From positions 496,001 through 560,000 of the forward strand of contig CAWDVK010000020.1 in NCBI GenBank assembly GCA_963805715.1: DNA of 64,000 bases. Reading direction: 5' to 3'. The DNA comes from CAWDVK01 sp963805715. GTDB lineage: Bacteria; Actinomycetota; Actinomycetes; Streptosporangiales; Streptosporangiaceae. Below the pieces are notes generated by a model. It did not search any database, was not told the DNA's origin, and worked only from the letters and a program-made list of their open reading frames with translations. Positions 18,161 through 26,587 of this stretch are shown one piece after another. Made by a program: the position numbers and the translations under genes. Numbering within the stretch: position 1 is the first letter of the stretch; the number at the start of each line of letters is the position of its first letter.

Positions 18161-19711
18161 ATGAGCGCCAGTACCGAGGCGTCCGGCGGGCACGATCGCG
18201 ATACCGCTGACCTGGCTCAGTTCGGCTACCAGCAGGAGCTCAAGCGCTCGCTCGGCACCTTCAGCTCGTTCGCCGTCGCCTTCAGCTACATCTCCCCGTC
18301 GACCGGCATCTTCACCCTCTTCGCCCTGGGCCTCACCACGCTCGGCGGCGTCTTCATCTGGACCTGGCCGGTGGTGGCACTCGGCCAGTTCATCGTCGCG
18401 CTGAACTTCGCCGAGGTGTCCAGCCATTACCCGGTCGCCGGGTCGGTATTCCAGTGGACCAAGTACCTCGCCAGCCGGACCTACTCGTGGTTCTCGGGCT
18501 GGATCTACCTGTTCGCCGGGATCCTGACCGTGACGGCGGTCGTGGCGACACTGCCGCTGGCCCTGATCCCGGCCCTGAACGGGCTGGGCTGGCACGGGCT
18601 GAACGCCACCAGCCTGCACACCCAGCTGGTGGTCGCGCTCATCACGCTGATCGTCATCACCGTGCTCAATATCTACGGCGTGCGGCTGGTCGCGATCATC
18701 AACAACACCGGGGTGCTGTTCGAGATCCTCGGCATGTTCGTCTTCGCGCTGATCCTGATGGCCTTCCATGACCACCAGGGCTTCCATATCGTGACCAACA
18801 GCGCGGGCATCCACGTCCAGCCCAGCTCGTTCCTCGCCGCGATGTTCATGAGCCTGTTCGTGATCTACGGCTTTGACACCGCGTCCACCCTGGCGGAGGA
18901 GACCCGCGACCCGCGGCGGGCGGCACCGAAGGCGGTGCTGTTCTCCGTCGTCGGCGCGTTCATCATCGGCGGGGTCTTCCTGCTCGGCGTCCTGCTGGCC
19001 ATCCCGAACCTGCACACCGCGATCAGCGGTAACGGCGGGCTCGGCTGGAGCCCGGCGAACGTGATCGAGGCGAACTTCTCGCACCCGTTCGCCACCATCT
19101 ACCTGCTGGTGGTCTCCGCGGCCATCTTCGTCTGCTGCCTGTCCATCATGGCCGCGACCATCCGGCTCTGCTTCGGCATGTCCCGCGACAACCAGCTGCC
19201 GCTGTCCCGGCACCTGTCCAAGGTGGCGCCGGGCCTGCACACCCCCATCTGGGCCTGCATCGCGATCGCGATCCTCGCGGCCGTCCCGTTCATCCAGTAC
19301 TCCGGGGCCGGCATCATCGCGATCGCCGCGACCGGCATGATCTACCTGAGCTACTTCCTCGGGAACCTGGTCATCATGAAGGCCAGGCTGCGCGGCTGGC
19401 CGAAGATCAGGGCACCGTTCCGGCTCGGCCGCTTCGGCCCGGTGGTGAACGTCATCGCCCTGCTCTACGGCGGGGCGATGCTGGTCAACTTCGCCTGGCC
19501 GAGAGCCGCCAGCAACCCCACGCCCAAGCAGAGCGGCGTGCTGGACTTCCATGTCGGCTTCCTGAACGGGATACCGATCCTGTGGACCGTGCTGGTGGTG
19601 ATCGTGCTCATCGGCGCGCTCTATTACGGCATCACCGGGCGGAGGAAGGATTTCGCCCCGATCACCGCGCCGGCCCAGGACGACCCGCCGGTGGCCGAGG
19701 TCCTGCGGTAG
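18161..19711 (+). CDS. APC-superfamily amino acid/amine permease
   Basis: A 516-residue transporter with about twelve membrane helices. The N-terminal signature YQQELKRSLGTFSSFAVAFS and SPSTGIFTLFALG belongs to the amino acid-polyamine-organocation family, in the branch that includes GABA, choline-like and ethanolamine permeases. Further signatures are VAGSVFQWTKYL and YGFDTASTLAEETRDPRRA. ATG 18161 is chosen over 18146 because GGGGAGG sits at 18148-18153. It is divergent from the phosphotransferase/dehydrogenase operon and is followed after 48 bp by a HutC-type regulator gene. The inferred role is uptake of the amine degraded by the divergent operon. Its own operator-like sites are described above. 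Confidence 0.88.
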   Translation: MSASTEASGGHDRDTADLAQFGYQQELKRSLGTFSSFAVAFSYISPSTGIFTLFALGLTTLGGVFIWTWPVVALGQFIVALNFAEVSSHYPVAGSVFQWTKYLASRTYSWFSGWIYLFAGILTVTAVVATLPLALIPALNGLGWHGLNATSLHTQLVVALITLIVITVLNIYGVRLVAIINNTGVLFEILGMFVFALILMAFHDHQGFHIVTNSAGIHVQPSSFLAAMFMSLFVIYGFDTASTLAEETRDPRRAAPKAVLFSVVGAFIIGGVFLLGVLLAIPNLHTAISGNGGLGWSPANVIEANFSHPFATIYLLVVSAAIFVCCLSIMAATIRLCFGMSRDNQLPLSRHLSKVAPGLHTPIWACIAIAILAAVPFIQYSGAGIIAIAATGMIYLSYFLGNLVIMKARLRGWPKIRAPFRLGRFGPVVNVIALLYGGAMLVNFAWPRAASNPTPKQSGVLDFHVGFLNGIPILWTVLVVIVLIGALYYGITGRRKDFAPITAPAQDDPPVAEVLR

Positions 19712-19759
19712 ACCTGGTGCCTGACGCGGCGCCGGCCGCCGCGCGGCAGGAGGGCGAGC

Positions 19760-20572
19760 ATGCGGCGACCATCGCCGGGACGAGCCGGGGCGGAGGCCGG
19801 GGCGGCCCGGCTGGCCCGCAGGCCGCCCACGATCGTGCGCGGTCCCGGCACCACGGTGCATGCCCAGATCGAGAACTGGCTGGCGGACGCGATCGCGGTC
19901 GGCCGGCTCGCGCCCGGTGACCGGCTGCCCGCCGAGCACGACCTGGCCGCCTGGTTCGGGGTCAGCCGGATGACCCTGCGGCACGCGCTCGGCGAGCTGG
20001 CCCAGCGCGGGCTGGTGGTCAGGGCGGTCGGGCGCAACGGCGGCACGTTCGTGGCCGAGCCCAAGGTCGAGCAGGACCTCACCACGCTGGCCGGGTTCTC
20101 CGCGCAGCTGCGCCGGCACGGCATGCTGGCCGGAGCGCGGGTGCTCGCGGCCGCGCAGGTCGCGGCCAGCCCGGTCGCCGCGGCCGCGCTCCGGATCGGC
20201 GCGGGGGACCCGGCCTACGACGTGCGCCGGATCCGGCTGGCCGACGGGCGGCCGATGGTCCTGGAGCACTCGCTGTTTCCGGCCGCGCTCTTCCCCGGCC
20301 TGCTCGGCTGCCGCCTGGACGGCTCCCTGTACGAGCTGCTGGAGGACCGATACGGGCAGCGGCCGCACCGGGCCAGGGAGTCACTGGAGCCGGTCACGGC
20401 GGGCGTCCGCGAGGCCGAGGCGCTGGAGGTCGACGAGGGGGCGCCGCTGATGCTGGTCGAGCGGACCGCGTACGCGCGGACGGGCCTGCCGCTGGAGTTC
20501 GCCCGCGACCTGTTCCGCGGCGACCGGACAAAGGTCATTGTCTGGACATCCGAGCTGGGCGGCGGGCTGTGA
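19760..20572 (+). CDS. GntR/HutC-family transcriptional regulator (UTRA domain)
   Basis: The 270-residue protein has a GntR winged helix (about 30-100) with QIENWLADAIAVGRLAPGD, RLPAEHDLAAWFGVSRMTLR and ALGELAQRGLVVRAVGR. A UTRA ligand domain (about 115-260) includes DVRRIRLADGRPMVLEHS and EAEALEVDEGAPLMLVERTA. HutC-subfamily proteins repress or activate adjacent catabolic genes in response to small ligands, often sugars or amines. ATG 19760 follows AGGAGGG. It lies 48 bp downstream of the permease and probably forms one operon with it. Its likely targets are the two GTCTAGAC-like sites ahead of the permease. Confidence 0.9.
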   Translation: MRRPSPGRAGAEAGAARLARRPPTIVRGPGTTVHAQIENWLADAIAVGRLAPGDRLPAEHDLAAWFGVSRMTLRHALGELAQRGLVVRAVGRNGGTFVAEPKVEQDLTTLAGFSAQLRRHGMLAGARVLAAAQVAASPVAAAALRIGAGDPAYDVRRIRLADGRPMVLEHSLFPAALFPGLLGCRLDGSLYELLEDRYGQRPHRARESLEPVTAGVREAEALEVDEGAPLMLVERTAYARTGLPLEFARDLFRGDRTKVIVWTSELGGGL

Positions 20573-20599
20573 GGCGGGGTTCCCGGTAGCGTCGCGCTC

Positions 20600-20908
20600 A
20601 TGACAGTGAAACTGGTGGTCCTCTACACCCAGCCCGACGCCCCGGAGGCTTTCGACCGGCACTACCTCAGCGCGCACATGCCGCTGACGGCCAGGATTCC
20701 CGGCCTGCTGAGGGGCGAGAGCGGCCGGCTGGTCGCCGCGCTGGACGGCGGCGAGCAGACCTACTACCGGATGGCCGAGCTGTACTTCGCCAGCCAGGAG
20801 GCCATGCAGGCCGCGTTCGGCTCGCCGGAGGGCCGGGCCACGGCCGAGGACTACGAGCGGATCGCCCCGCCCGGGTCGCGGATGCTGGTCCAGCTGCTCG
20901 ACGAGTAG
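20600..20908 (+). CDS. EthD-like dimeric alpha/beta-barrel protein
   Basis: The 102-residue protein reads MTVKLVVLYTQPDAPEAFDRHY followed by HMPLTARIPGLLRGE, the typical EthD pattern of a ferredoxin-like fold with a conserved His-x-Pro motif. Family members are small dimeric proteins near oxygenases or catabolic enzymes; EthD itself is needed for ethyl tert-butyl ether degradation but has no established chemistry. It begins 27 bp after the HutC-type regulator on the same strand, so it may be the last gene of the permease operon. The ribosome site is weak. Confidence 0.85.
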   Translation: MTVKLVVLYTQPDAPEAFDRHYLSAHMPLTARIPGLLRGESGRLVAALDGGEQTYYRMAELYFASQEAMQAAFGSPEGRATAEDYERIAPPGSRMLVQLLDE

Positions 20909-20926
20909 CCGGGGCGGGCGCCGCGG

Positions 20927-23062
20927 TCAGCCGGCCAGGGAGCGGCGCGGCGACCGCACCACTTCCAGGTTCATGCCGTCGATGCCGGACAGGTCCCAGA
21001 GCCCGTCGGCCAGGTGGATGGACAGCCGCGCCTTCCCCAGCCGCAGGCCGCTCACGCGCATGGGCAGGTACCGGGCGGGCACGACCGGCGCGCACCACAC
21101 CCGGCCGGCCGCCGCGTCCGGCGCGAATCGCAGCAGGCTGTGCACGAGCTGCAGCGGCGCGGCCGCGGCCCAGGCCTGCGGCGAGCAGGACGTGGGGTAC
21201 GGCACGGGCGCGGGGAAGTCCCGCCGGTCGAAGCCGCAGAACAGCTCGGGCAGCCGGTGCCCGAAATGCTCGGCCGCGTCCAGGATCGCCTCGGCCACGC
21301 GCTGCGCGTGCTCGACGAATCCGTAGCGCATCAGCCCGGCGGCGCAGATCGCGTTGTCGTGCGGCCACACCGATCCGTTGTGGTAGCTCATCGGGTTGTA
21401 GGCGGCCATCGACGCCGCCAGCGTGCGGATCCCCCAGCCGCTGAACATCTCGTCCGAGAGCAGCTGCCGCGCCACCACGGCAGCCTTGTCCCGGTCGGCG
21501 ATCCCGGTCCACAGGCAGTGCCCCATGTTCGAGGTGAGGGAGTCGATCGGACGCTTGTCACCGTCCAGCCCGACGGCGAACCAGCCGCGGTCCGGCAGCC
21601 AGAAGGCCTCGTTGAACAGCTTCTTGAGCCGCTTGGCCTTGTCCCGCCAGTGCGCGGCGAGCTGGTCGTCCCCGGCCTGCCTGGCCAGCTGGGCCCGGGC
21701 CCGGAAGGCGGCGTAGACGTACCCCTGCACCTCGGCCAGCGCGATCGGCGGCTCGGCGATCTCGCCGCTGGCGAAGTTGATCCCGTCCCAGGAGTCCTTC
21801 CAGCCCTGATTGGCCAGCCCGCGGCTGGTCTTGCGCTCGTACTCGACGAAGCCGTCGCCGTCGGCGTCCCCGTACTCCTCGATCCATCCCAGCGCGCGGT
21901 CCACGTGCGGGACGAGCCCGGCCACCACGTCGTCGTGCCGTCCCCACCGCTGCAGCTCGCCGACGAGCATGACGAACAGCGGGGTCGCGTCCACGCTGCC
22001 GTAATAGGCGCTGCGGCCGCCCAGCGCGAAGGACGCCGCCGGGCCGAAGCGCACCTCGTGCAGGATCTTGCCCGGCTCCTCCTCGGCCGCCGGGTCCACC
22101 TCGTCGCCCTGCCGGGCGGCCAGCGTCTGCAGCGTCCCGGCGGCCAGGCCGGTGTCCCACGGCAGCAGCATCAGCGAGGTGAGCAGCGAGTCCCGGCCGA
22201 ACAGGGCCATGAACCACGGAGCGCCGGCCGCGACGACGGGGCGGCCGGGATGCTCGGGGTCGAAGATGCGCAGCGCGCCCAGGTCCTCGATGCTGCGGTC
22301 GAGCACCGCGGCCAGGTTCCGGTCCGCGGTCCGCACCTGCGGGCCGCGCCGCCGCCACTTGCGCAGCCGCTTGGCCGGCGCGGCGGACTCGACGGCCTGG
22401 CCGCGCGGGTGCCGCAGGGTCATCGCCATGCCGTCGTTGACCGGCACGGCTTCCACGCTGACCGCCCGCTCGCCGTGGCCGGCCACGGTCAGCCGCCAGA
22501 CCAGCGCACCGTCGGCCACGACCGGGCGGCCGTCGCCGCGGATCTGCAGTTCCTGCCGGTGCTCGCCGCGGCCGACGGCGAAGACCAGGGATCCGTCCAC
22601 CGCATCGGCGATCACCGCGGCCCGCGGCCTGGCATGTCCCTTGACCTCGAACAGGTCAGCGAAGTCGGCATCGGCGTCGAGGGTGACGACGCACCGCACC
22701 GACCGGGCGGAGGTGTTGCGGATGATGACGTCCTCGCGCATGCCCTCGCCCACGTAGCGGCGGCGCACGACCAGCATCGTGCTGTCGGCCCGGCCGGCCC
22801 GCGGCGGCATGCGGCCGATGAACGCGGCCGAGTAGGGCCCGGCGCTCTGCACCGTCAGCGGCTGCGCCGGGAGCCCGTCGATGGTCAGCTCCCACCGGGA
22901 CAGCACCCGGGTGTCCCGGACGAACAGGCCCTGCGGCCGGTCCGGCCGGATGTCCCCGCCCGGCTCGCTGACGCAGAACGTGGAGCCCTCGATCAGCGTG
23001 ACCGGGCTGCACGCCGCATCGCGGCCAGGCGGCGCCGAGTCCGGTGTCCATGGCTCGCTCAC
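20927..23062 (-). CDS. Amylo-alpha-1,6-glucosidase-like (GDE) protein
   Basis: A 711-residue protein. The N-terminal glycogen-debranching domain (about 15-215) contains TLIEGSTFCVSEPGGDI and GLFVRDTRVLSRWELTIDG. An (alpha/alpha)6 catalytic domain (about 260-690) follows, with APWFMALFGRDSLLTSLML, NQGWKDSWDGINF and YNPMSYHNGSVWPHDNA. The latter two are the acid-bearing motifs of the GDE/GH63-like clan. Such proteins trim alpha-linked glucans or oligosaccharides; many actinomycetes pair this gene with a GT4 transferase as here, and the exact substrate is not known. GTG 23062 follows GGGGAGCGGCC. It lies 81 bp downstream of the GT4 gene on the same strand. Confidence 0.87.
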   Translation of the reverse strand: MSEPWTPDSAPPGRDAACSPVTLIEGSTFCVSEPGGDIRPDRPQGLFVRDTRVLSRWELTIDGLPAQPLTVQSAGPYSAAFIGRMPPRAGRADSTMLVVRRRYVGEGMREDVIIRNTSARSVRCVVTLDADADFADLFEVKGHARPRAAVIADAVDGSLVFAVGRGEHRQELQIRGDGRPVVADGALVWRLTVAGHGERAVSVEAVPVNDGMAMTLRHPRGQAVESAAPAKRLRKWRRRGPQVRTADRNLAAVLDRSIEDLGALRIFDPEHPGRPVVAAGAPWFMALFGRDSLLTSLMLLPWDTGLAAGTLQTLAARQGDEVDPAAEEEPGKILHEVRFGPAASFALGGRSAYYGSVDATPLFVMLVGELQRWGRHDDVVAGLVPHVDRALGWIEEYGDADGDGFVEYERKTSRGLANQGWKDSWDGINFASGEIAEPPIALAEVQGYVYAAFRARAQLARQAGDDQLAAHWRDKAKRLKKLFNEAFWLPDRGWFAVGLDGDKRPIDSLTSNMGHCLWTGIADRDKAAVVARQLLSDEMFSGWGIRTLAASMAAYNPMSYHNGSVWPHDNAICAAGLMRYGFVEHAQRVAEAILDAAEHFGHRLPELFCGFDRRDFPAPVPYPTSCSPQAWAAAAPLQLVHSLLRFAPDAAAGRVWCAPVVPARYLPMRVSGLRLGKARLSIHLADGLWDLSGIDGMNLEVVRSPRRSLAG

Positions 23063-23143
23063 GGCCGCTCCCCGCGGCCGGACGGCTGGCAGGACCCGCC
23101 GGGGCTAGCCCGGCCCGGGCTAGCCCCGCCGCGATCGGCCATG

Positions 23144-24212
23144 TTAGGCGCTGACGCGCCCGCGCGTGGCCGGCAGGTGCCCGACGACGCTGGCGCGCTC
23201 GAGAATGCGGTTGTACAGCGCCACATGGTCGCGTGCCATCCGGAGCATCGAGAACCGCTGCTCGGCAGCGTCCCGGCAGTGCTGGCGCTCGAAGCTCGGG
23301 CACGCGGCCCACGGCGCTGGCCATCTCTTCCTCGTCCTGGCACAGGAACCCGGTCCGGCCGGCATCGACGATCTCGGGTGCCGCGCCGTTCGGGAACGCG
23401 AGCACGGGCGTGCCCGACGCCAGCGCCTCCGCCATCACCAGGCCGAACGGCTCGCGCCAGGTAATGGGGTTCAGCAGCGCGTGCGCGCCGCGGAGCAGCG
23501 TCAGCCGCCGGCTCAGCGGCAGCTCGGCGGGCATCTCGTCGCCGTCCTGCAGCAGCGGGCGCACGACCCGCTCGAAGTAATCCACCTCGGCGGGCTCGCG
23601 CATCTTGCTGGCGATCACGAGCGGCAGGCCTGCCTTGCGCGCGATCCGCACGGCATGATGCACGCCCTTGTCCGGCGACATCCGGCCGATGAACATCAGG
23701 TAGCCGCCGTCGCCCGGCCCCGACCTGTGCACGTCCAGGTCAATGCCGTGATGGATGACCGCGGCGACCGGGATGCCGGTGGCCATCCTGGCCTGCGAAT
23801 GGGATATCGAGACGATCGCCGCGTGCTGGGCGATGTGGGCGAAGATCGGCCGGGTCTCCGGGCTGAACGGGCCGTGGTTGGTCGTGACCACCGGCGGGCG
23901 GCGCATGCCCGCGGTGCCGGCCAGCAGCGGCCCGAGAAAGGTGTGGTCGTGGATGACGTCCATATCCGACAGCGCCTCGTAGGCGGCGATGACGTGCGCC
24001 GCCTCGGGCACGGTCATGCCGATCGGCGAGACCGCCGTCGGATAGATGCAGTCACTGGGCACCGGGCAGGTCGACTCACCGACGGTGAAGACCCGAACGT
24101 CGTGACCAAGCTCCTGCAGTCCCCTGGCCAGGTTGTCGATGACGACCTCGGTCCCACCGTAAGCCGGTGGCGGCACCGGTACCCAGGGCGGGGCGATCAG
24201 GCCGATCCGCAT
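23144..24212 (-). pseudogene. GT4 glycosyltransferase, single frameshift near the 3' end
   Basis: A GT-B glycosyltransferase of about 355 residues. The N-terminal domain has MRIGLIAPPWVPVPPPAYGG and VIHDHTFLGPLLAGT. The C-terminal donor domain has YLMFIGRMSPDKGVHHAVR and the EX7E region WREPFGLVMAEALASGTPVL. The reading frame breaks near 23300, after EEMASAVGRVP, and the rest (SFERQHCRDAAEQRFSML to the stop at 23144) lies one base out. Removing one G in GTGCCCGAGC restores it. Only the last 50 residues are affected. ATG 24212 is chosen because GAGGAACTGAAG precedes it; the longer start has no site. It pairs with the debranching-like gene downstream. Confidence 0.85.
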
Positions 24213-24704
24213 CTTCAGTTCCTCCCTCGTGTCGTGCCTCGTGACCATCGGTCTCCGCCACTGCCTGGCAAGGCGCGCCAGGCAACGGCGGCGGTGGGTG
24301 CAAAGGCAGCCGCGGGACTGACTCCTGGAACCGGCCGGTTCCGGGTACCAGCACCGCCCGCGCGACCGACAGAGGAAGCCGATCCTGTCCGCGTCGCTCG
24401 CGGCGACCAGCTCCGGCTGGCCACGCTCTGCGCACCCGCGGGGAGGCCACAGAGTCCGGCCAATCTGTGATTACTCTACGTGGCAAACCGGAAACCGAGT
24501 GCAATCTTCCCGGCGGCTCAGGCGCGCAAACGTGACCGCCCGGCCGCCGCCGACCGCCCGGGCCGCAGCCAGGCCAACCCCCGGCACCGGGACAAGTCAT
24601 GTCATCGCAGCTCAATGGCTTGCCGCCGGCTGGCTGGCCGACCTGGCCACGGGCCCGCAACCGGGTCGCGAAGACGTGCGAGATGGCTAAACATCAAGCC
24701 GCCA
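24213..24704. other. Divergent intergenic region, no gene recognised
   Basis: About 490 bp between the GT4 gene (leftward) and a membrane-protein gene (rightward). Short open frames on both strands are Arg/Pro-rich with no ribosome sites and no resemblance to known proteins. An AT-richer patch near 24465-24510 could hold promoters. No strong repeats are seen. Confidence 0.45.
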
Positions 24705-25268
24705 ATGTCCGTCTCGTCCGCTCTTTGCCGCTGCGCGGCCGCCATTAGCCCGGCGCTGCCGGCCGCCCTCGCGCCGCCGTTCCGGCGGCCGCGGCGGCCG
24801 CGCTCCGCGCCGGCCGGCCGGGGGCCTGCCATCCCCGGCAGCGGCCGCAGGCCAGGTCTCGCCCGGCGCCCGGCCGCGCGGCGCCGGCTCGCGCTGCCGC
24901 TGCTGCTGGCCGGCGGCCTGCTCTACGCGGCCGTGGCGGGCTCGTTCAGCCGGTACTCCTGGCCGGTCACGGTGGCGGTCGTCGGCCCGGGCACGCTGGC
25001 CGTGGCCATCGGCTGGCAGGGACCGCCGCGACCCCGGCCCGTCCGGGCCGGGGTCGCGGCGCGCCGCGCCGCCTGGTGGGCCGTGCCGCTGGTGACCGGG
25101 GGGCTGTGGGAGCTGACCGCCCTGGCCGGGCAGCCCAGCCTGACGACCGATTCCCCGGCGCATCCGACGATCAGCACGCTGACCGACCCGCTGCTGGCCT
25201 CGCATCTGGGGCGGTCCCTGTTCCTGGCGTCCTGGCTGATCCTGGGCGGCTGGCTGATCGAGCGATGA
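24705..25268 (+). CDS. Small membrane protein, function unknown
   Basis: From ATG 24705 the protein has about 187 residues: a basic, Pro/Arg-rich N-terminus (1-70), then hydrophobic segments LALPLLLAGGLLYAAVAG, WPVTVAVVGPGTLAVAIG and a last helix near LFLASWLILGGWLIER, giving three to four membrane helices. The same frame is open to 24480 without a ribosome site, so the start is uncertain. Its stop overlaps the start of the next gene (ATGA at 25265-25268), showing translational coupling. It resembles actinobacterial membrane proteins of unknown function that occur as such pairs. Confidence 0.65.
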   Translation: MSVSSALCRCAAAISPALPAALAPPFRRPRRPRSAPAGRGPAIPGSGRRPGLARRPAARRRLALPLLLAGGLLYAAVAGSFSRYSWPVTVAVVGPGTLAVAIGWQGPPRPRPVRAGVAARRAAWWAVPLVTGGLWELTALAGQPSLTTDSPAHPTISTLTDPLLASHLGRSLFLASWLILGGWLIER

Positions 25269-25465
25269 GCAGCCACGACGTCACGATTACCGGCTACCTG
25301 ATCGTCCTGGCCATGCTGGTCGCCCTGCAGCTGATCGCCACCAGGACCCGGTCCCGGATCCCGTCGCTCGGCGAGACCCTCAGCCGGGTGATGAGCACCC
25401 GCACGGGCCGGGTGGGCATGCTCGTCGCCTGGGCCTGGCTCGGCCTGCACTTCTTCGCCATGTGA
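25265..25465 (+). CDS. Small membrane protein (possibly DUF6186-like)
   Basis: A 66-residue protein starting at ATG 25265, overlapping the previous stop by four bases. It has a short N-terminus (MSSHDVTITG), a membrane helix YLIVLAMLVALQLIAT, a basic linker containing RIPSLGETLSRVM, and a C-terminal helix VGMLVAWAWLGLHFFAM. I recall similar actinobacterial proteins grouped as DUF6186, but this is from memory. It is coupled to the upstream membrane protein and converges on the alcohol dehydrogenase gene 13 bp away. Confidence 0.72.
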   Translation: MSSHDVTITGYLIVLAMLVALQLIATRTRSRIPSLGETLSRVMSTRTGRVGMLVAWAWLGLHFFAM

Positions 25466-25478
25466 CGCGGCCAGCCGG

Positions 25479-26474
25479 CTATATCGTCAGGACCGCGGCC
25501 CCGGTGAAGCGATCAGCGGCCAGGTCGGCGAGGGCCTGGTCGGCCCGCTCGAACGGGTAGGGGCTGATCTCGACCCGCAGGCCCAGCCGCCCGGCGAGCC
25601 GGAGGAACTCGGTGGCGTCGCCGCGGGTGTTGGCCGTCACGCTGCGCACCTGGCGCTCCTGGAACAGATCGGGGTAGTCCAGCGCGGGTATCTGGCTCAG
25701 GTAGATGCCCGCGATGGCGACCGTGCCGCCGCGGGCCAGCGTCCGCAGCGCCACCGGGACCAGGTCGCCGGCCGGCGCGAAGATGATCGCCGAGTCCAGC
25801 GGCTCGGGAGAGGGATCACCGGAGTCCTGCGCCGAGGCCGCGCCGAGGTCCAGGGCCAGCTGCCGGGCGGCCGGGGCCCTGGTGAATACGTGCACGGCGG
25901 TGCCCTCAGCCATCGCGACCTGCGCGGTCAGGTGGGCCGAGCCGCCGAAGCCCCAGATCCCGAGGGCTCCGCCGGGCGGGACCTCCGCCCGGCGCAGCGC
26001 CCGGTAGCCGATGATGCCGGCACACAGCAGCGGCGCGATCTGGGCATCGGGTATCCCGCCGGGCAGCGGGTGCACGTACGCGTCCGCCGCGACCAGGTAC
26101 TCGGCGTAGCCGCCGTGGATGTCCCAGCCCGTGTAGGTGGAGGCGGGGCAGAGGTTCTCCTGGCCGCGGCGGCAGTACTGGCAGGACCCGTCCGTGCCGG
26201 CCAGCCAGGCCACGCCGACCCGGTCCCCCGGCCCGTGCTGCCGGGCGCCGGGGCCGGCCGCCACCACCTCGCCGACCACCTCGTGGCCCGGCGTGACCCG
26301 CGGCCGCTTAGGCGGCAGGTCGCCCTCGGCGAGGTGCAGGTCCGTCCGGCACACGCCGCAGCACAGCACCTTGATCAGCAGCTCGCCCCGGCCTGGCTCG
26401 GGCATCTCCCGGTCGGTCAGGCGCAGCGGCCCGGTGGCGATCGGACCTGGCTGCTCGACTACCCACGCCCGCAT
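25479..26474 (-). CDS. Zinc-dependent alcohol dehydrogenase family protein
   Basis: A 331-residue medium-chain dehydrogenase. The catalytic-zinc region CCGVCRTDLHLAEGD supplies Cys 39, and GHEVVGEVV supplies the His. The Rossmann motif is LGIWGFGGSAHLTAQVA, typical of the AdhA-type family that uses NAD(P)H with primary alcohols. The structural-zinc lobe reads TDGSCQYCRRGQENLC, with three cysteines; the position where most homologues have the first cysteine is Asp here, so structural zinc may bind in altered form or not at all. No operon partner. ATG 26474 is the first start. Confidence 0.9.
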   Translation of the reverse strand: MRAWVVEQPGPIATGPLRLTDREMPEPGRGELLIKVLCCGVCRTDLHLAEGDLPPKRPRVTPGHEVVGEVVAAGPGARQHGPGDRVGVAWLAGTDGSCQYCRRGQENLCPASTYTGWDIHGGYAEYLVAADAYVHPLPGGIPDAQIAPLLCAGIIGYRALRRAEVPPGGALGIWGFGGSAHLTAQVAMAEGTAVHVFTRAPAARQLALDLGAASAQDSGDPSPEPLDSAIIFAPAGDLVPVALRTLARGGTVAIAGIYLSQIPALDYPDLFQERQVRSVTANTRGDATEFLRLAGRLGLRVEISPYPFERADQALADLAADRFTGAAVLTI

Positions 26475-26587
26475 GCCAGCAGCGTACGCCGGGCCCTCAG
26501 GTCCGGGCCGCCCGACGCTGGAAGATCACCGCGGATTCCCGGGCGCGCCCGCTGACCCGGCCGGTGCCGCACGCGGCACCCGGTGGC

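Noticed and set aside
18125..20368. Long open frame (about 750 codons) on the minus strand opposite the permease and regulator
   Set aside because: It is a mirror of the real genes caused by high GC at third codon positions; its product is Arg/Gly/Asp-rich with no domain.
21014..23464. Open frame of about 816 codons on the plus strand opposite the debranching-like gene
   Set aside because: Antisense shadow; the minus-strand protein has clear catalytic motifs and a ribosome site.
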